NCBI RefSeq assembly: GCF_008087665.1
Contig: NZ_CP042912.1
Span: 434,001-498,000 of the forward strand
Length of the DNA: 64,000 nt
Reading direction: 5' to 3'
DNA from: Mariniblastus fucicola
GTDB lineage: Bacteria > Planctomycetota > Planctomycetia > Pirellulales > Pirellulaceae
The notes under the pieces were generated by a model. The model saw only the letters and a list, made by a program, of their open reading frames with translations, was not told the origin of the DNA and made no database searches. Of this stretch, positions 38,521 through 47,988 are shown in pieces. The position numbers were made by a program, and so were the translations under genes. Positions within the stretch are counted from its first letter, which is position 1. Every line of letters starts with the position of its first letter.

Positions 38521-39612
38521 ATGAGCATTCCCTGGCTTCTACGAATCGTCAGCGGCAAGCAGAAAGGTCCGGCTGCGGCGTTGGTGCGTGTCGGACTGTG
38601 GTCTCTCACGCCGATCTATCGGTTTGCTGTCTGGTTTCGCAACCGTCAGTTCGACACCGGTTCGCGCGACATCACTTCGGTGGACGCTAAAGTGATTTCG
38701 ATTGGCAACCTCACCACCGGTGGAACGGGCAAGACGCCGATGGTCGTTTGGGTTTCGCAATTGTTGCAACGAAACAATCTGTCGGTCGGCATCGTCAGCC
38801 GCGGCTATGGCAGTCGCGACGATCAAACTCCCAATGACGAGGCACTGGAGTTGCTATCGCGGTTGCCTGCTGTGCCGCATGTGCAGAATCCGGATCGCGT
38901 CGCGGCGGCCCGGAGTTGTATCGAGAAGCATTCAGTCGACGCAATCGTGCTCGACGACGGCTTTCAACATCGCAGAATCGGGCGTGATCTCGATATCGTG
39001 TTAATCGATGCCTCGAACCCGTTTGGCTTTGGCAACGTTTTGCCGCGAGGCCTGTTGCGCGAACCGATTTCGTCACTGAAGCGTGCTGACATCGTGGTGG
39101 TAACGCGTTGCGATCGAGTCGAAGCCGACATGGTTCTGGCGACGCGACGTCGAATCGCTGCGGAGACTTCGGCGCCGATCGTGCTGGCCAGAACCACAGC
39201 CAACTCACTTTTCCAACACAAAAATTCAGAGGCAACGACGACCGATGAACCAACGGAAATTCCGATCGCAAAGGCTCACTCGGGGCGTTGGTTTGCGTTC
39301 TCTGCAATCGGGAACCCGGAATCCTTCGAAGCCTCTCTGGCGGAACTGCAACTCGACGTTTTAGGTTCAATTCGGTTTCGCGACCATCATCACTTCGACG
39401 ACGGTGACTTGCGAAAGATCGTGGTTGCAGCAAAGCAGGCAGGTGCCGATCGTCTGGTCTGCACGCACAAAGACCTGGTCAAAATCTCACGGGAATCGAT
39501 CGGCGATCGCCCGGTTTTCGCGCTGAAGATCGACTTCGAAATTTTCGAGGGACAGGAAGAAATCGAACAGGCAATTCTTGATCTATTCGCGACGCTGAAA
39601 GCGCTGGAATAG
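38521..39612 (+). CDS. lpxK: tetraacyldisaccharide 4'-kinase
   Basis: LpxK phosphorylates the lipid A precursor at the 4' position, at the inner membrane's cytoplasmic face. The 363-residue protein has the P-loop IGNLTTGGTGKTP (61-73, Lys71), VSRGYGS, DDGFQHRRIGRDLDIVLIDAS and RGLLREPISSLKRADIVVVTR, all characteristic. It supports a lipid A-bearing outer membrane. Its last 30 bases overlap the end of the convergent gene at 39583, so both stop codons lie within coding sequence. Confidence 0.96.
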   Translation: MSIPWLLRIVSGKQKGPAAALVRVGLWSLTPIYRFAVWFRNRQFDTGSRDITSVDAKVISIGNLTTGGTGKTPMVVWVSQLLQRNNLSVGIVSRGYGSRDDQTPNDEALELLSRLPAVPHVQNPDRVAAARSCIEKHSVDAIVLDDGFQHRRIGRDLDIVLIDASNPFGFGNVLPRGLLREPISSLKRADIVVVTRCDRVEADMVLATRRRIAAETSAPIVLARTTANSLFQHKNSEATTTDEPTEIPIAKAHSGRWFAFSAIGNPESFEASLAELQLDVLGSIRFRDHHHFDDGDLRKIVVAAKQAGADRLVCTHKDLVKISRESIGDRPVFALKIDFEIFEGQEEIEQAILDLFATLKALE

Positions 39613-42600
39613 CGGAACGCGGTTGGACTTCTTGGGCGCTAGATCCGGCAGTTCGAACGAAGGCATTTCAAACTGAGGCAGCGGAATGTCAAACGGGCGA
39701 GTCTTCTCTGTGTCCGCTGCGACCGGTTCTTCCTTACCGATGTACTGATCGAGAAACTGAACCCAATAACTTTCCAGGACGCGTCGACCTTCGTCCATCG
39801 AGCCATCGTTCTGAAGTTGGGAACCGGCGCTGGCAAGCAACTGCGTCAGTGCGACCGAATCGCTTTCGTCGAACCAGCGATCATAGACTTCGACCTGGTC
39901 GATTGAGACTTCGCCTTTCGACATCAGATCAAAACCGACTCGCAGGTTCAAAGCGTCGGGCGGCAGATCATCAAAGTGAACTACAAACCGCCGCCACGTC
40001 GCGTCGAGAGAACTTGTTTCGCCTTCCGACGGGATGGCTCCGATTGTCCCGAATCGATAGATGCTCTCACCGTCGGAAACGCATTCGATTGAGATCCTTG
40101 GTCGTGGATTTTCTGCCGCGTTGTCGGTTCGAAGCCACGCGGACACCGATAGTCGACCAGTCGTTGGCATCTGGAGTGTGTTGGAGCGAATCCAGACCGG
40201 ATTGCCTTTGGTGCCCATCGTGAGCGAAGTTCTACCGTCTCGATATTTCGATGAGTCAAGCTCAAACGTCGCTCCATCGTGGTTTCCAAATTCCCAGCCG
40301 CTACGATCCGGGTCCGCAAACGATTCAAAGCTGCCGTTGAGCAACTGCGACATCGGTTGAGCCGTTTTGGCTTTGGCGAGTTTGCTTTTGACTTGATAAA
40401 GCTGCTTTCTCAAACGCGAGTCAACCTGTTCAGGCAGTGCGACGTCGAAACTCTCGATAGCGTAAGGATTAAAGGCTGAGTTGGTCTGCGATGCAGCAGC
40501 GTACATGGTCCACGGATCGAGAAAGATTCGCATCGCGGTCCGCCCTTCACGCTGTTCCAGCTGAACTTCTTTTCCGTCAAACGTCATCAGCGGAGCGGCT
40601 TTTCCGTTTGAGTTCGCGGAAGCCTGAAGCACCTGCGGAATCCGTTTCTGTCCCAGCCAGGCGGTCACCTCCATTGGCCAGGGACTGTCGTTGATCGCGT
40701 AGAAAAAATGCTGGCCATCAACAGAAAGCTGTCGTATACAAATCGGCCCGGTCGCAGAATCGCCCACGTCCGTGAACCGTTCTGCGGGAAGTTCCTGAAG
40801 GATACGAGCGATTCGTTCGACTTCCTCGTCTCCGCCAAACGGCAACGAGTCACCGCCGTCGACGATCAATCGCGAGTCAAATTTTCGGATGGCTTCGATG
40901 TAACGTCTTCGATTCGAATCGCCAGCGATCGTGAACAGCTGCTTTCGAGTCGTCAAACCGGCAACGGGACTCTCGATTCCGGACTCTATCCGTCGCCAGT
41001 TTCCGCGATGCGTGAACAGCGAACCGTCGGTCTGGTTGGCGAGGAATTGCTCTGCCGTACGAGATTGAGCAATGCTCAAGTCGACGCGTCGCTGCGCCAG
41101 CGAGTAGCCAGGAGCAACTTGTCGGGCAGCCAGTACCGCTACTCCGCTTTGCATCGTTTCCGTATCCAGACTCAACCCCAATTCAAACATGATGCGGCCA
41201 AAATCGCCAGATCGATGAAGCGAAGGGCTCATCGCGGTCACAACGTCCCGCTTTCGATCAATGTCGATCGGCAACAGATAAAGCCGGTGCTCCGGACGAC
41301 TGCGGACGATTGCCGCAAGGTCAGAATACCATCGAGCCATCTGCCCGGAACGCCATGCAAGCCACGTTTCGCGAATCACGTTCGTTGGACCTTCGACAAC
41401 CAGTGCATTAATGTCAAATTCGGCCGTGTTGATGTTTTCGGCCTGCACGAATCGTTGCAATGTTGTGTTATCAAATCCGTGTCGCGATCCTGGCAGCATC
41501 GTGCAGCAATCGGGGCGGCATGTGAGTGCAAGGCCTCCAAACGAACTTCGATTCTGATATCGATAGACAAATTGCTGGATGCCTTGTGAGCAAACGTCTT
41601 GCAGGCTTCTGTCGAGCGGATTGTAGATCGGCAGTTGGCTGCGATCGAAATCAACCGACTGACCTTCGAAGTCCAGTAAATCAAAGCTCATCCGCCCCGC
41701 TTCCCGGGCAGATTCCAGCGCCGGCAGGGAAGAGTTGAGAGTCAGAACCGGAACGAGTTTCAGGCCGTCCCGATCGAACATTCGCAGCATCAATTCGACC
41801 ACATCCTTTTGGACTGGATCGCAGCCCAACGAAGAAAAGATGCCCGAATCGAAACGTGGTCCAGGTGCCAGACCGGCTGAGGGAAAAATTGCGCTACCAT
41901 CGGCTGACACCGTCACGAACGCTCCGTCGTAGGCGTGAGCTTTGAGGTGTTGAGTCAGTCGATCAATCGACTGGTAGAACGTGTTCCAGTCGTCGAGCGA
42001 TTGGCCCGACTGAGGGTCGACGGTTCGCTGCGACTGAAACAGCCCGCCGAAGTCCGGTGACTCAAGGAAGGCCATTCTCTCACGTCGTTCAATGGCCGGA
42101 TCGAAATTGTCCGAACGTTGCACGCGGCTTTGCAAACGCGCCGGACCAGATTCAAACTTCAACTCGCCGATCTGGGCTCGAATCTGCGGATCGTCGCATG
42201 AAAGGAACAGGTGGCCCGGGTTGGGCTCTGGCCAGAGATAAAAAGTATGCGTCAGCCATTCGGTTTCCGGATCACTTTCGACGCTCTCATTGGGAACGCT
42301 GATCCCCGAATCCATGCCATGCAAAACCTGTTGCGTGGAAGAAAGATAGTTGATTCCAATCTTCGTTCCCGGAACTCGGCGGTACCGAAGTGACACTCGG
42401 ATCGGCCCACTGTCGTTGCCGGATTTGATTTCGGGGACGGGAATCGTGAGCGATGCCCCGGGAGAAAACTCGACGGCGTCTTCTCCCGAATCGCCGGTCG
42501 AAACCACGGAGAACTCTCCTTTGCGGATCGTTTCCCGCGTCCCAGGCATGCGCGGAACCGGCCACTTGCTGCGACTGCCCCGCAATTGCTGTGGCGATAG

Positions 42601-43662
42601 TGTTTGCAGAGCGATCCAGTTCACATTCGCGACCGGCGTCTGCGCGGTTTCGGAAACAACCACGATTTGAACACATCTCGTGATCTTCTTCGGTCGTCGA
42701 AACTGGCCGAAAGTTGACTTGGGTTGCGGCGAAAGCTCAAACCATAAATTGTGAACGCCTTCTTCCTCTGGGACTTTGATTTCAAACGGTTTCGAGTCCG
42801 AAGTTCCGCTTTCGTTCGTCGTAAACTCGCTGGTACCATTGGAGATTGGCAAGCTGATATTGGCTTTCTTCCAGGACAGGCTCGCGGTGACCTCTTGGTT
42901 GATCGCTTCACACCGATTCAGTTGAGCCTCAAAACGCCACGACTCACCGGGTGCGAAAACCAGATGAGGCCGTTCAATGTCGACGCGGAATTGGTCTCCC
43001 GGAGTTCGCGAAATGGAGATGCGATTTTGCTGACTGTCAATCGACTCGTTGATGCCTTCGGTCAGTTGTGCAAGCTTCCATGTCCTCGCAAATTTTTCGC
43101 CCGTCGGTGATTCGAGTTGAACCTGAATTGACGTGTCGCCCCCAAGGTTGATTGCCGCGTCGACGCCGCCATAGCTGGTTGCGATTCGATGGTTGATTGC
43201 CAGTGCGTCGTCACGTTTGATGACGGTTGACGGAGCGTCCGAAGTGATTGCCAACACTCGACTGTCGGCGAAAGACCCGTTGTTGATCGAAATCGTACCC
43301 TGCCACTTTTGAGGCGCACCACCGCCCCAGGCGAAACGAAGTCGTAGGTCGCTTTGCGGTTCTTCACTGACGGCAGTCAGTTCGTAAGCGTTCGACGACT
43401 GCGGCGAAATGATTTGACCGCAGGCGATCGGCTGGGCATGCGTGATGCAAACTGCAAACAAAATGCAGCACGCGATGACAGAAGTTCTTGCCGCGCGTAA
43501 GAGAGTGTCGCTGAGAGTTTTCTTGCGAGGGCAACGCTGGTTCGCGGATGCCTGCGCCGATGCATTTTTCGACGCGCAACGGTAGCCGTCAGTCGTCCGC
43601 AAATTAAGCGTCGCGCAACGACAAAGGTATCGATGAAAGTTTGGACTTCCCTGTCCGAACAT
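39583..43662 (-). CDS. large exported protein with glycosidase-like barrel and carbohydrate-binding-like tail
   Basis: The 1359-residue protein has a basic N-terminus and a hydrophobic export helix (VIACCILFAVCITHAQ, ~62-77). A beta-rich region (~80-480) follows. Residues ~520-880 look like a TIM-barrel glycoside hydrolase relative (LKAHAYDGAFVTVSADGSAIF; DRDGLKLVPVLTLNSSLP; SFGGLALTCRPDCCTMLPGSR). Near the end (~1110-1290) is a beta-sandwich like carbohydrate-binding modules (LLNGSFESFADPDRSGWEF ... LSVSAWLRTDN ... EVSIDQVEVYDRW). The start is uncertain, since the first ~50 residues are low-complexity; an alternative start lies closer to the signal helix. It is probably periplasmic or surface polysaccharide-related, by inference only. 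Confidence 0.6.
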   Translation of the reverse strand: MFGQGSPNFHRYLCRCATLNLRTTDGYRCASKNASAQASANQRCPRKKTLSDTLLRAARTSVIACCILFAVCITHAQPIACGQIISPQSSNAYELTAVSEEPQSDLRLRFAWGGGAPQKWQGTISINNGSFADSRVLAITSDAPSTVIKRDDALAINHRIATSYGGVDAAINLGGDTSIQVQLESPTGEKFARTWKLAQLTEGINESIDSQQNRISISRTPGDQFRVDIERPHLVFAPGESWRFEAQLNRCEAINQEVTASLSWKKANISLPISNGTSEFTTNESGTSDSKPFEIKVPEEEGVHNLWFELSPQPKSTFGQFRRPKKITRCVQIVVVSETAQTPVANVNWIALQTLSPQQLRGSRSKWPVPRMPGTRETIRKGEFSVVSTGDSGEDAVEFSPGASLTIPVPEIKSGNDSGPIRVSLRYRRVPGTKIGINYLSSTQQVLHGMDSGISVPNESVESDPETEWLTHTFYLWPEPNPGHLFLSCDDPQIRAQIGELKFESGPARLQSRVQRSDNFDPAIERRERMAFLESPDFGGLFQSQRTVDPQSGQSLDDWNTFYQSIDRLTQHLKAHAYDGAFVTVSADGSAIFPSAGLAPGPRFDSGIFSSLGCDPVQKDVVELMLRMFDRDGLKLVPVLTLNSSLPALESAREAGRMSFDLLDFEGQSVDFDRSQLPIYNPLDRSLQDVCSQGIQQFVYRYQNRSSFGGLALTCRPDCCTMLPGSRHGFDNTTLQRFVQAENINTAEFDINALVVEGPTNVIRETWLAWRSGQMARWYSDLAAIVRSRPEHRLYLLPIDIDRKRDVVTAMSPSLHRSGDFGRIMFELGLSLDTETMQSGVAVLAARQVAPGYSLAQRRVDLSIAQSRTAEQFLANQTDGSLFTHRGNWRRIESGIESPVAGLTTRKQLFTIAGDSNRRRYIEAIRKFDSRLIVDGGDSLPFGGDEEVERIARILQELPAERFTDVGDSATGPICIRQLSVDGQHFFYAINDSPWPMEVTAWLGQKRIPQVLQASANSNGKAAPLMTFDGKEVQLEQREGRTAMRIFLDPWTMYAAASQTNSAFNPYAIESFDVALPEQVDSRLRKQLYQVKSKLAKAKTAQPMSQLLNGSFESFADPDRSGWEFGNHDGATFELDSSKYRDGRTSLTMGTKGNPVWIRSNTLQMPTTGRLSVSAWLRTDNAAENPRPRISIECVSDGESIYRFGTIGAIPSEGETSSLDATWRRFVVHFDDLPPDALNLRVGFDLMSKGEVSIDQVEVYDRWFDESDSVALTQLLASAGSQLQNDGSMDEGRRVLESYWVQFLDQYIGKEEPVAADTEKTRPFDIPLPQFEMPSFELPDLAPKKSNRVPLFQRFQRRE

Positions 43663-43914
43663 CCAGAAATCCGTTTCGATTCGGGGGGTTCGTCGAGCGT
43701 TCTCGACATTGGCTCGAACTGTAGCAGAACGGAAAAATGGCCCTCTACCCCAACCCGCGGAGTTGGACGCTAGCGACCGAATCGCTAGCGAAGTGCTATT
43801 CTGGCGTCCTTTGGGTCCGACATCGATCGGTAAAAACGCTATCGCAATCCGTCTTCACCCACGGCAACGCGCCATCTAAACTCCCTCCTCTCAATCCGCA
43901 GGCAGGAAGCCACG

Positions 43915-46900
43915 ATGTCGAATCGTCGAAATCAAGATCCGTTTGAGCCCGAACGCCGCAAGCGACGTGCTCGCCGCCGCGAACCCGAAAATGTTCGCGA
44001 TGACGCTCAATCCGATTCCACACCGCGCCGTCGTCGATGGCCGATCGTGGTGTTAGTGCTGTTGTTGATCGTGGCCTTGTTGCCGAACCTTATCGGATGG
44101 TTCGGACTGCACAATCAATTTTTGCCTTACGCGATCGGCGACTTTCAGGGAAACGTCAACATTCGCCAGGCGTCGCTGGGTTGGTTCCAGTCGATTGAAC
44201 TCAACGATGTTACTGCGACGGATCTGGCCGGCAATCCGCTGGCGTCCGTTGCTCAAGTCAAAACTTCAAAGCCGCTCTATGCTCTCCTGACCGGAAGTGA
44301 CTATGGCGAAGTCGACATTCATAAACCAGTCGTCTACTACCACGTTCGCCAAAACGGTAGCAATCTCGAAGACGCCGTTTCGCGCTACATCGCGTCATCA
44401 CAGCCTTCGCCGCTGAAATCAGAAGTTCAAAACAATTCGGAGCCGTTCGTTCTGCCAAAAATGCTCATTCGAGTGCACGAAGGAAGTGCGCTGATCACTG
44501 CAGAGGGCAATCCGCGAACCTGGCAAATCGATTCGTTATCCGTCGCCGCGGCCATATCGGAACCGCAAGCTCCGCTGGCTGCGACGGCGCAGTTGAGAGC
44601 AATGTCCTTGATGCCTGATGCGAATGGGCAACTGGTCGTGGAGGAATCGGGGACGATCGAGCAGCTTAAACTCGCGTTTGACGTCGGCGCGGATCAGCTC
44701 AGTTTCTCGACCGCCACGGTGGAGCTGGAAACAAAGCAGTTCCCGATTTCGATTGCCGCACCGCTTGGCCAGCGAATCATTGGGCCGGCGACGATGGGCG
44801 GATCGGCGTCGTCACAAATCAAAGCGGCCTGGAACGGCACGACCAGTGAGGTTGAAGCCAACATTGCGTCGTTGCAGCTTTCGAATCCGCAAATCTACGC
44901 GCCGCAGTTGCTCAACGAAGACCAGTTTTTTGTTGATCAGCTTTCGGCCCGCGGTGCGATGCAACTTTCGCCTCGCCGAATCTCCGCAGATCAGTTCGTT
45001 GTCGAAACGGACTTTGGCAGACTCGACGCCAACGGAGATTTCGATCCTGGACAAATTGCAAAGCTTTCACAGGGAGGCCAGCTTCCTGATTCGACGCTGC
45101 AAATGGAAGGCGAAATTGACATCGCCAAACTTCTTCAACGATTGCCATCCACGTTTCAGCTGCACAAAGATCTGACAGTAGAAAGCGGCACGATTCAGTT
45201 CAGTGCGGGGCAGCAAAACGGTACCGACGCGCGTCGGCTGATTTTCAATGTCGACACCGCCAATGTTCGCGCCAATCGCGGCGGACAGCCAATCGTCTGG
45301 CAGCAACCTTTGCGTCTGGTAGGAGTGCTTCGCGAGAGCAGCGGTCAGTTTTCGATCGAGAGCCTTGAGTGCATTTCTGATTTCCTGAACATCAACGGAA
45401 CCGCCACGCTGCGCGAAGGAATGTTTCGCGTCAGCGGAAACCTGGGTGAACTTTCGCAGCGCATCCGCCAATTCGCTGATCTCGGACCGATGCAGTTTGC
45501 TGGTTCGCTCGACGGGCAGTTCGGCTGGAAAATTGTTGGCGAAAACCAGATCAACGTGGCCCAGTTGGTAAATCAGCCGATTCAAATCGGTGGCGAATTT
45601 ACGGTGAATCAGCCCGTAATCGAAATGACGGATCTGCCGCGCTGGAGCCCGGACAAAATCGTGATTCGAACCAGCGGAAGCGGTCAGCTTTCAGGAACCG
45701 AATCCAGTTCGAGCATGAAGCTGTCCCAGGCCGGAGCGCAATTGGAAGTCGGGAACGAAACCGCGATCCTGTCGTTGGCTCGCCCGATCGAAGACGCGTT
45801 CACGAACCAGCAGTGGGTTTTCAACACTCAGGTGACCGGGCAAGTTGAAGGTTGGCTGCAGCACCTGCGAAACTTCGTCGATCCGGGAGACTTTCAGGCA
45901 GGAGGCACGCTAAACTTCGCCGGCATCACGATCGTTGATCCCAATCAGATTCGTGTCGAAAACGGACAGTATGAAATCAAACAGCTTGGCTTCGAGGGAT
46001 ACGGTGCAAAGATTCGGGAGGATCGCGTTGTCGGATCGGTGACAGCGGACTACGCGATCGACACCGGCAACGTGGGCGTCCAGCAAGGCACGCTTCAGGG
46101 GAGCGGAATTTCGGCGACGGCTCAGAACCTGAAACTGACGATCAGCGATGCCATGCAGTTGGACGGGGCTGCCGCGTGGCGAGCCGACATCAACCGAATG
46201 GCAGAATGGTATTCGTTGTCTCCTGCCGCGGACAGCATCAACTGGTTTGGCGCCGTCGAAGGCAACGTTGATTTCAAAAGTTCAGCTTCGGGCACAGATG
46301 CTTCATTCCGCGCGGACTTGACCGACCTTGTGGCGACTCAGCAAGCGACTGCGACGGATCGTACGTCGCCGATGCAAATGGTTAGCAAAAAACAGGCCTG
46401 GACCGAACTGTGGCGCGAACCGAAAGTAAACCTCAACGGCCAGGTGACTCTGGGAAGCGACTTCAACTCGTTGGCCATTCACGGCCTGACAGCGCGTTCC
46501 GGTTCTCTGGACTTCGACTCCAAAGGTACCATTTCCGACTTGGCCGGTTCGCTGGTCATGGATCTCGAAGGCAGTTGGCAGCCGAACTTTGACAAAATCA
46601 ACTCCTTGCTCGCCGCGTACAGCCAGGACATGGTCGAACTTGGCGGGACCGGGATTCAGCCCTACCGAATTCAAGGGCCACTGTTCGCAGATTCCGCAGC
46701 GGCTTGGGTTTCCGAACAGCTAATCGTTCAAACGATTGTCGGATGGGATCGCGGTCAGTTGGCAGGGCTGCCGATCGGCAAAAGCGATCTCGCGGTTGAA
46801 CTGCAGCGGCAGGTCGCTACTTTACGAACCAACGAATCAGGCATTCCGGTCAGCGGAGGCACGGTCAACCTGCAACCGCAACTCGATTTGCGTGGCAATG

Positions 46901-47799
46901 ATCCAGTGCTCGTGCACGGCGCGGGACGGGTTCTCAATAGCGTTCAAGTTACGCCAGAGATTTGCCGCGACTGTTTAAAATTCGTCGCGCCGTGGCTTTC
47001 GGATACAACCAACGCACAGGGAGTTTTCTCGGCGGACATTCAGGGGATGAGCATGCCTCTGTTCAATCCGCAGCAGGCTTCGGCCAGAGGAACGCTGGTG
47101 ATGCAGGACGTCACCGTTGCGGCCGGTCCGATGGCTGAGCAGTTGCTTGGAACGGTTTCGCAAATCCAGGCGATTCTGAAACCTGACTCGCGAGAGCGAG
47201 AGTTGAAAACGTGGCTCAAGATCGAGCAACAATCGATTCCTTTGGCGGTTGAAAATGGACGCGTCTTTCATGAAGGCATCAAGTTTTCACACAACGAACT
47301 GATCATTCGCACCAGCGGCAGCGTCGGTTTTGATCAGACGGTCAATCTTGTGGCCAAAATTCCGATCGCTGACGAGTGGATCGATGGCAATCAGTATCTG
47401 GCAGGATTGAAAGGCCAATCGATTTCGATTCCGGTTGGCGGCACGGTGGATCGACCGGTGATTGACAAAGACGCGGTGCAGAAACTCTCTACCGACCTGG
47501 TTCGCAATGCGGCTCAAGGTGCGATCGGGAACGCGATCACCGACAAGGTCAATCCGAAGCTCAATGAGTATCGCAATGAGCTAAACGAAAAAGTCGGCGG
47601 CGAAATGAACAAGCTGCAAAACAAATTTCAGGATAAACTCGGCGGATTTCTGCAGGACAAACTTGGGGCTCCGGCCAGCGGAAACAGTGGCCAAAACGCG
47701 GTGCCGTCGCAAACACCTCAGGCGTCGCCGGGGCAGCAACTCGAAGACCGGCTCAACGGCGAACTGCAAAAGGGATTCAACAAGCTGTTCGGCGGATAG
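43915..47799 (+). CDS. AsmA-like/TamB-related envelope protein
   Basis: The 1294-residue protein has a basic cytoplasmic head, one signal-anchor helix (~43-62: WPIVVLVLLLIVALLPNL), and a very long beta-rich periplasmic part, with repeated short strands (GTLNFAGITIVDPNQIRVENG-like segments) typical of AsmA/TamB-type lipid-transfer proteins. Near the C-terminus are DRPVIDKDAVQKLSTDLVRN and a coiled tail with NEYRNELNEKVGGEMNKLQ. Start ATG 43915 follows AGGAAG. Related proteins form hydrophobic grooves bridging the inner and outer membrane, so it may move phospholipids; this is inference from overall pattern. Confidence 0.75.
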   Translation: MSNRRNQDPFEPERRKRRARRREPENVRDDAQSDSTPRRRRWPIVVLVLLLIVALLPNLIGWFGLHNQFLPYAIGDFQGNVNIRQASLGWFQSIELNDVTATDLAGNPLASVAQVKTSKPLYALLTGSDYGEVDIHKPVVYYHVRQNGSNLEDAVSRYIASSQPSPLKSEVQNNSEPFVLPKMLIRVHEGSALITAEGNPRTWQIDSLSVAAAISEPQAPLAATAQLRAMSLMPDANGQLVVEESGTIEQLKLAFDVGADQLSFSTATVELETKQFPISIAAPLGQRIIGPATMGGSASSQIKAAWNGTTSEVEANIASLQLSNPQIYAPQLLNEDQFFVDQLSARGAMQLSPRRISADQFVVETDFGRLDANGDFDPGQIAKLSQGGQLPDSTLQMEGEIDIAKLLQRLPSTFQLHKDLTVESGTIQFSAGQQNGTDARRLIFNVDTANVRANRGGQPIVWQQPLRLVGVLRESSGQFSIESLECISDFLNINGTATLREGMFRVSGNLGELSQRIRQFADLGPMQFAGSLDGQFGWKIVGENQINVAQLVNQPIQIGGEFTVNQPVIEMTDLPRWSPDKIVIRTSGSGQLSGTESSSSMKLSQAGAQLEVGNETAILSLARPIEDAFTNQQWVFNTQVTGQVEGWLQHLRNFVDPGDFQAGGTLNFAGITIVDPNQIRVENGQYEIKQLGFEGYGAKIREDRVVGSVTADYAIDTGNVGVQQGTLQGSGISATAQNLKLTISDAMQLDGAAAWRADINRMAEWYSLSPAADSINWFGAVEGNVDFKSSASGTDASFRADLTDLVATQQATATDRTSPMQMVSKKQAWTELWREPKVNLNGQVTLGSDFNSLAIHGLTARSGSLDFDSKGTISDLAGSLVMDLEGSWQPNFDKINSLLAAYSQDMVELGGTGIQPYRIQGPLFADSAAAWVSEQLIVQTIVGWDRGQLAGLPIGKSDLAVELQRQVATLRTNESGIPVSGGTVNLQPQLDLRGNDPVLVHGAGRVLNSVQVTPEICRDCLKFVAPWLSDTTNAQGVFSADIQGMSMPLFNPQQASARGTLVMQDVTVAAGPMAEQLLGTVSQIQAILKPDSRERELKTWLKIEQQSIPLAVENGRVFHEGIKFSHNELIIRTSGSVGFDQTVNLVAKIPIADEWIDGNQYLAGLKGQSISIPVGGTVDRPVIDKDAVQKLSTDLVRNAAQGAIGNAITDKVNPKLNEYRNELNEKVGGEMNKLQNKFQDKLGGFLQDKLGAPASGNSGQNAVPSQTPQASPGQQLEDRLNGELQKGFNKLFGG

Positions 47800-47988
47800 G
47801 TTTGGGGCGGAGATTTTTCGGCGTTTGGCGGGTTGCTCGGTTGCTTGGTTGCGAAACGGTGTGGGAGCAGGACGGAACCACTCGCTTGCTTCGGGCTTGT
47901 ATTATTAAGTCCGGATTAGCCCGTGACAGACCGGGTTACTTTCGGCCTTGAAAACGGTAGGCCCACAGCATTGAATCGGAACCATGAG

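Noticed and set aside
43760-43800. Duplicate CGCTAGCGA motif before the AsmA-like gene
   Set aside because: Short and self-palindromic; could relate to the GCTAGC element at 2399 but there is too little to call a repeat.
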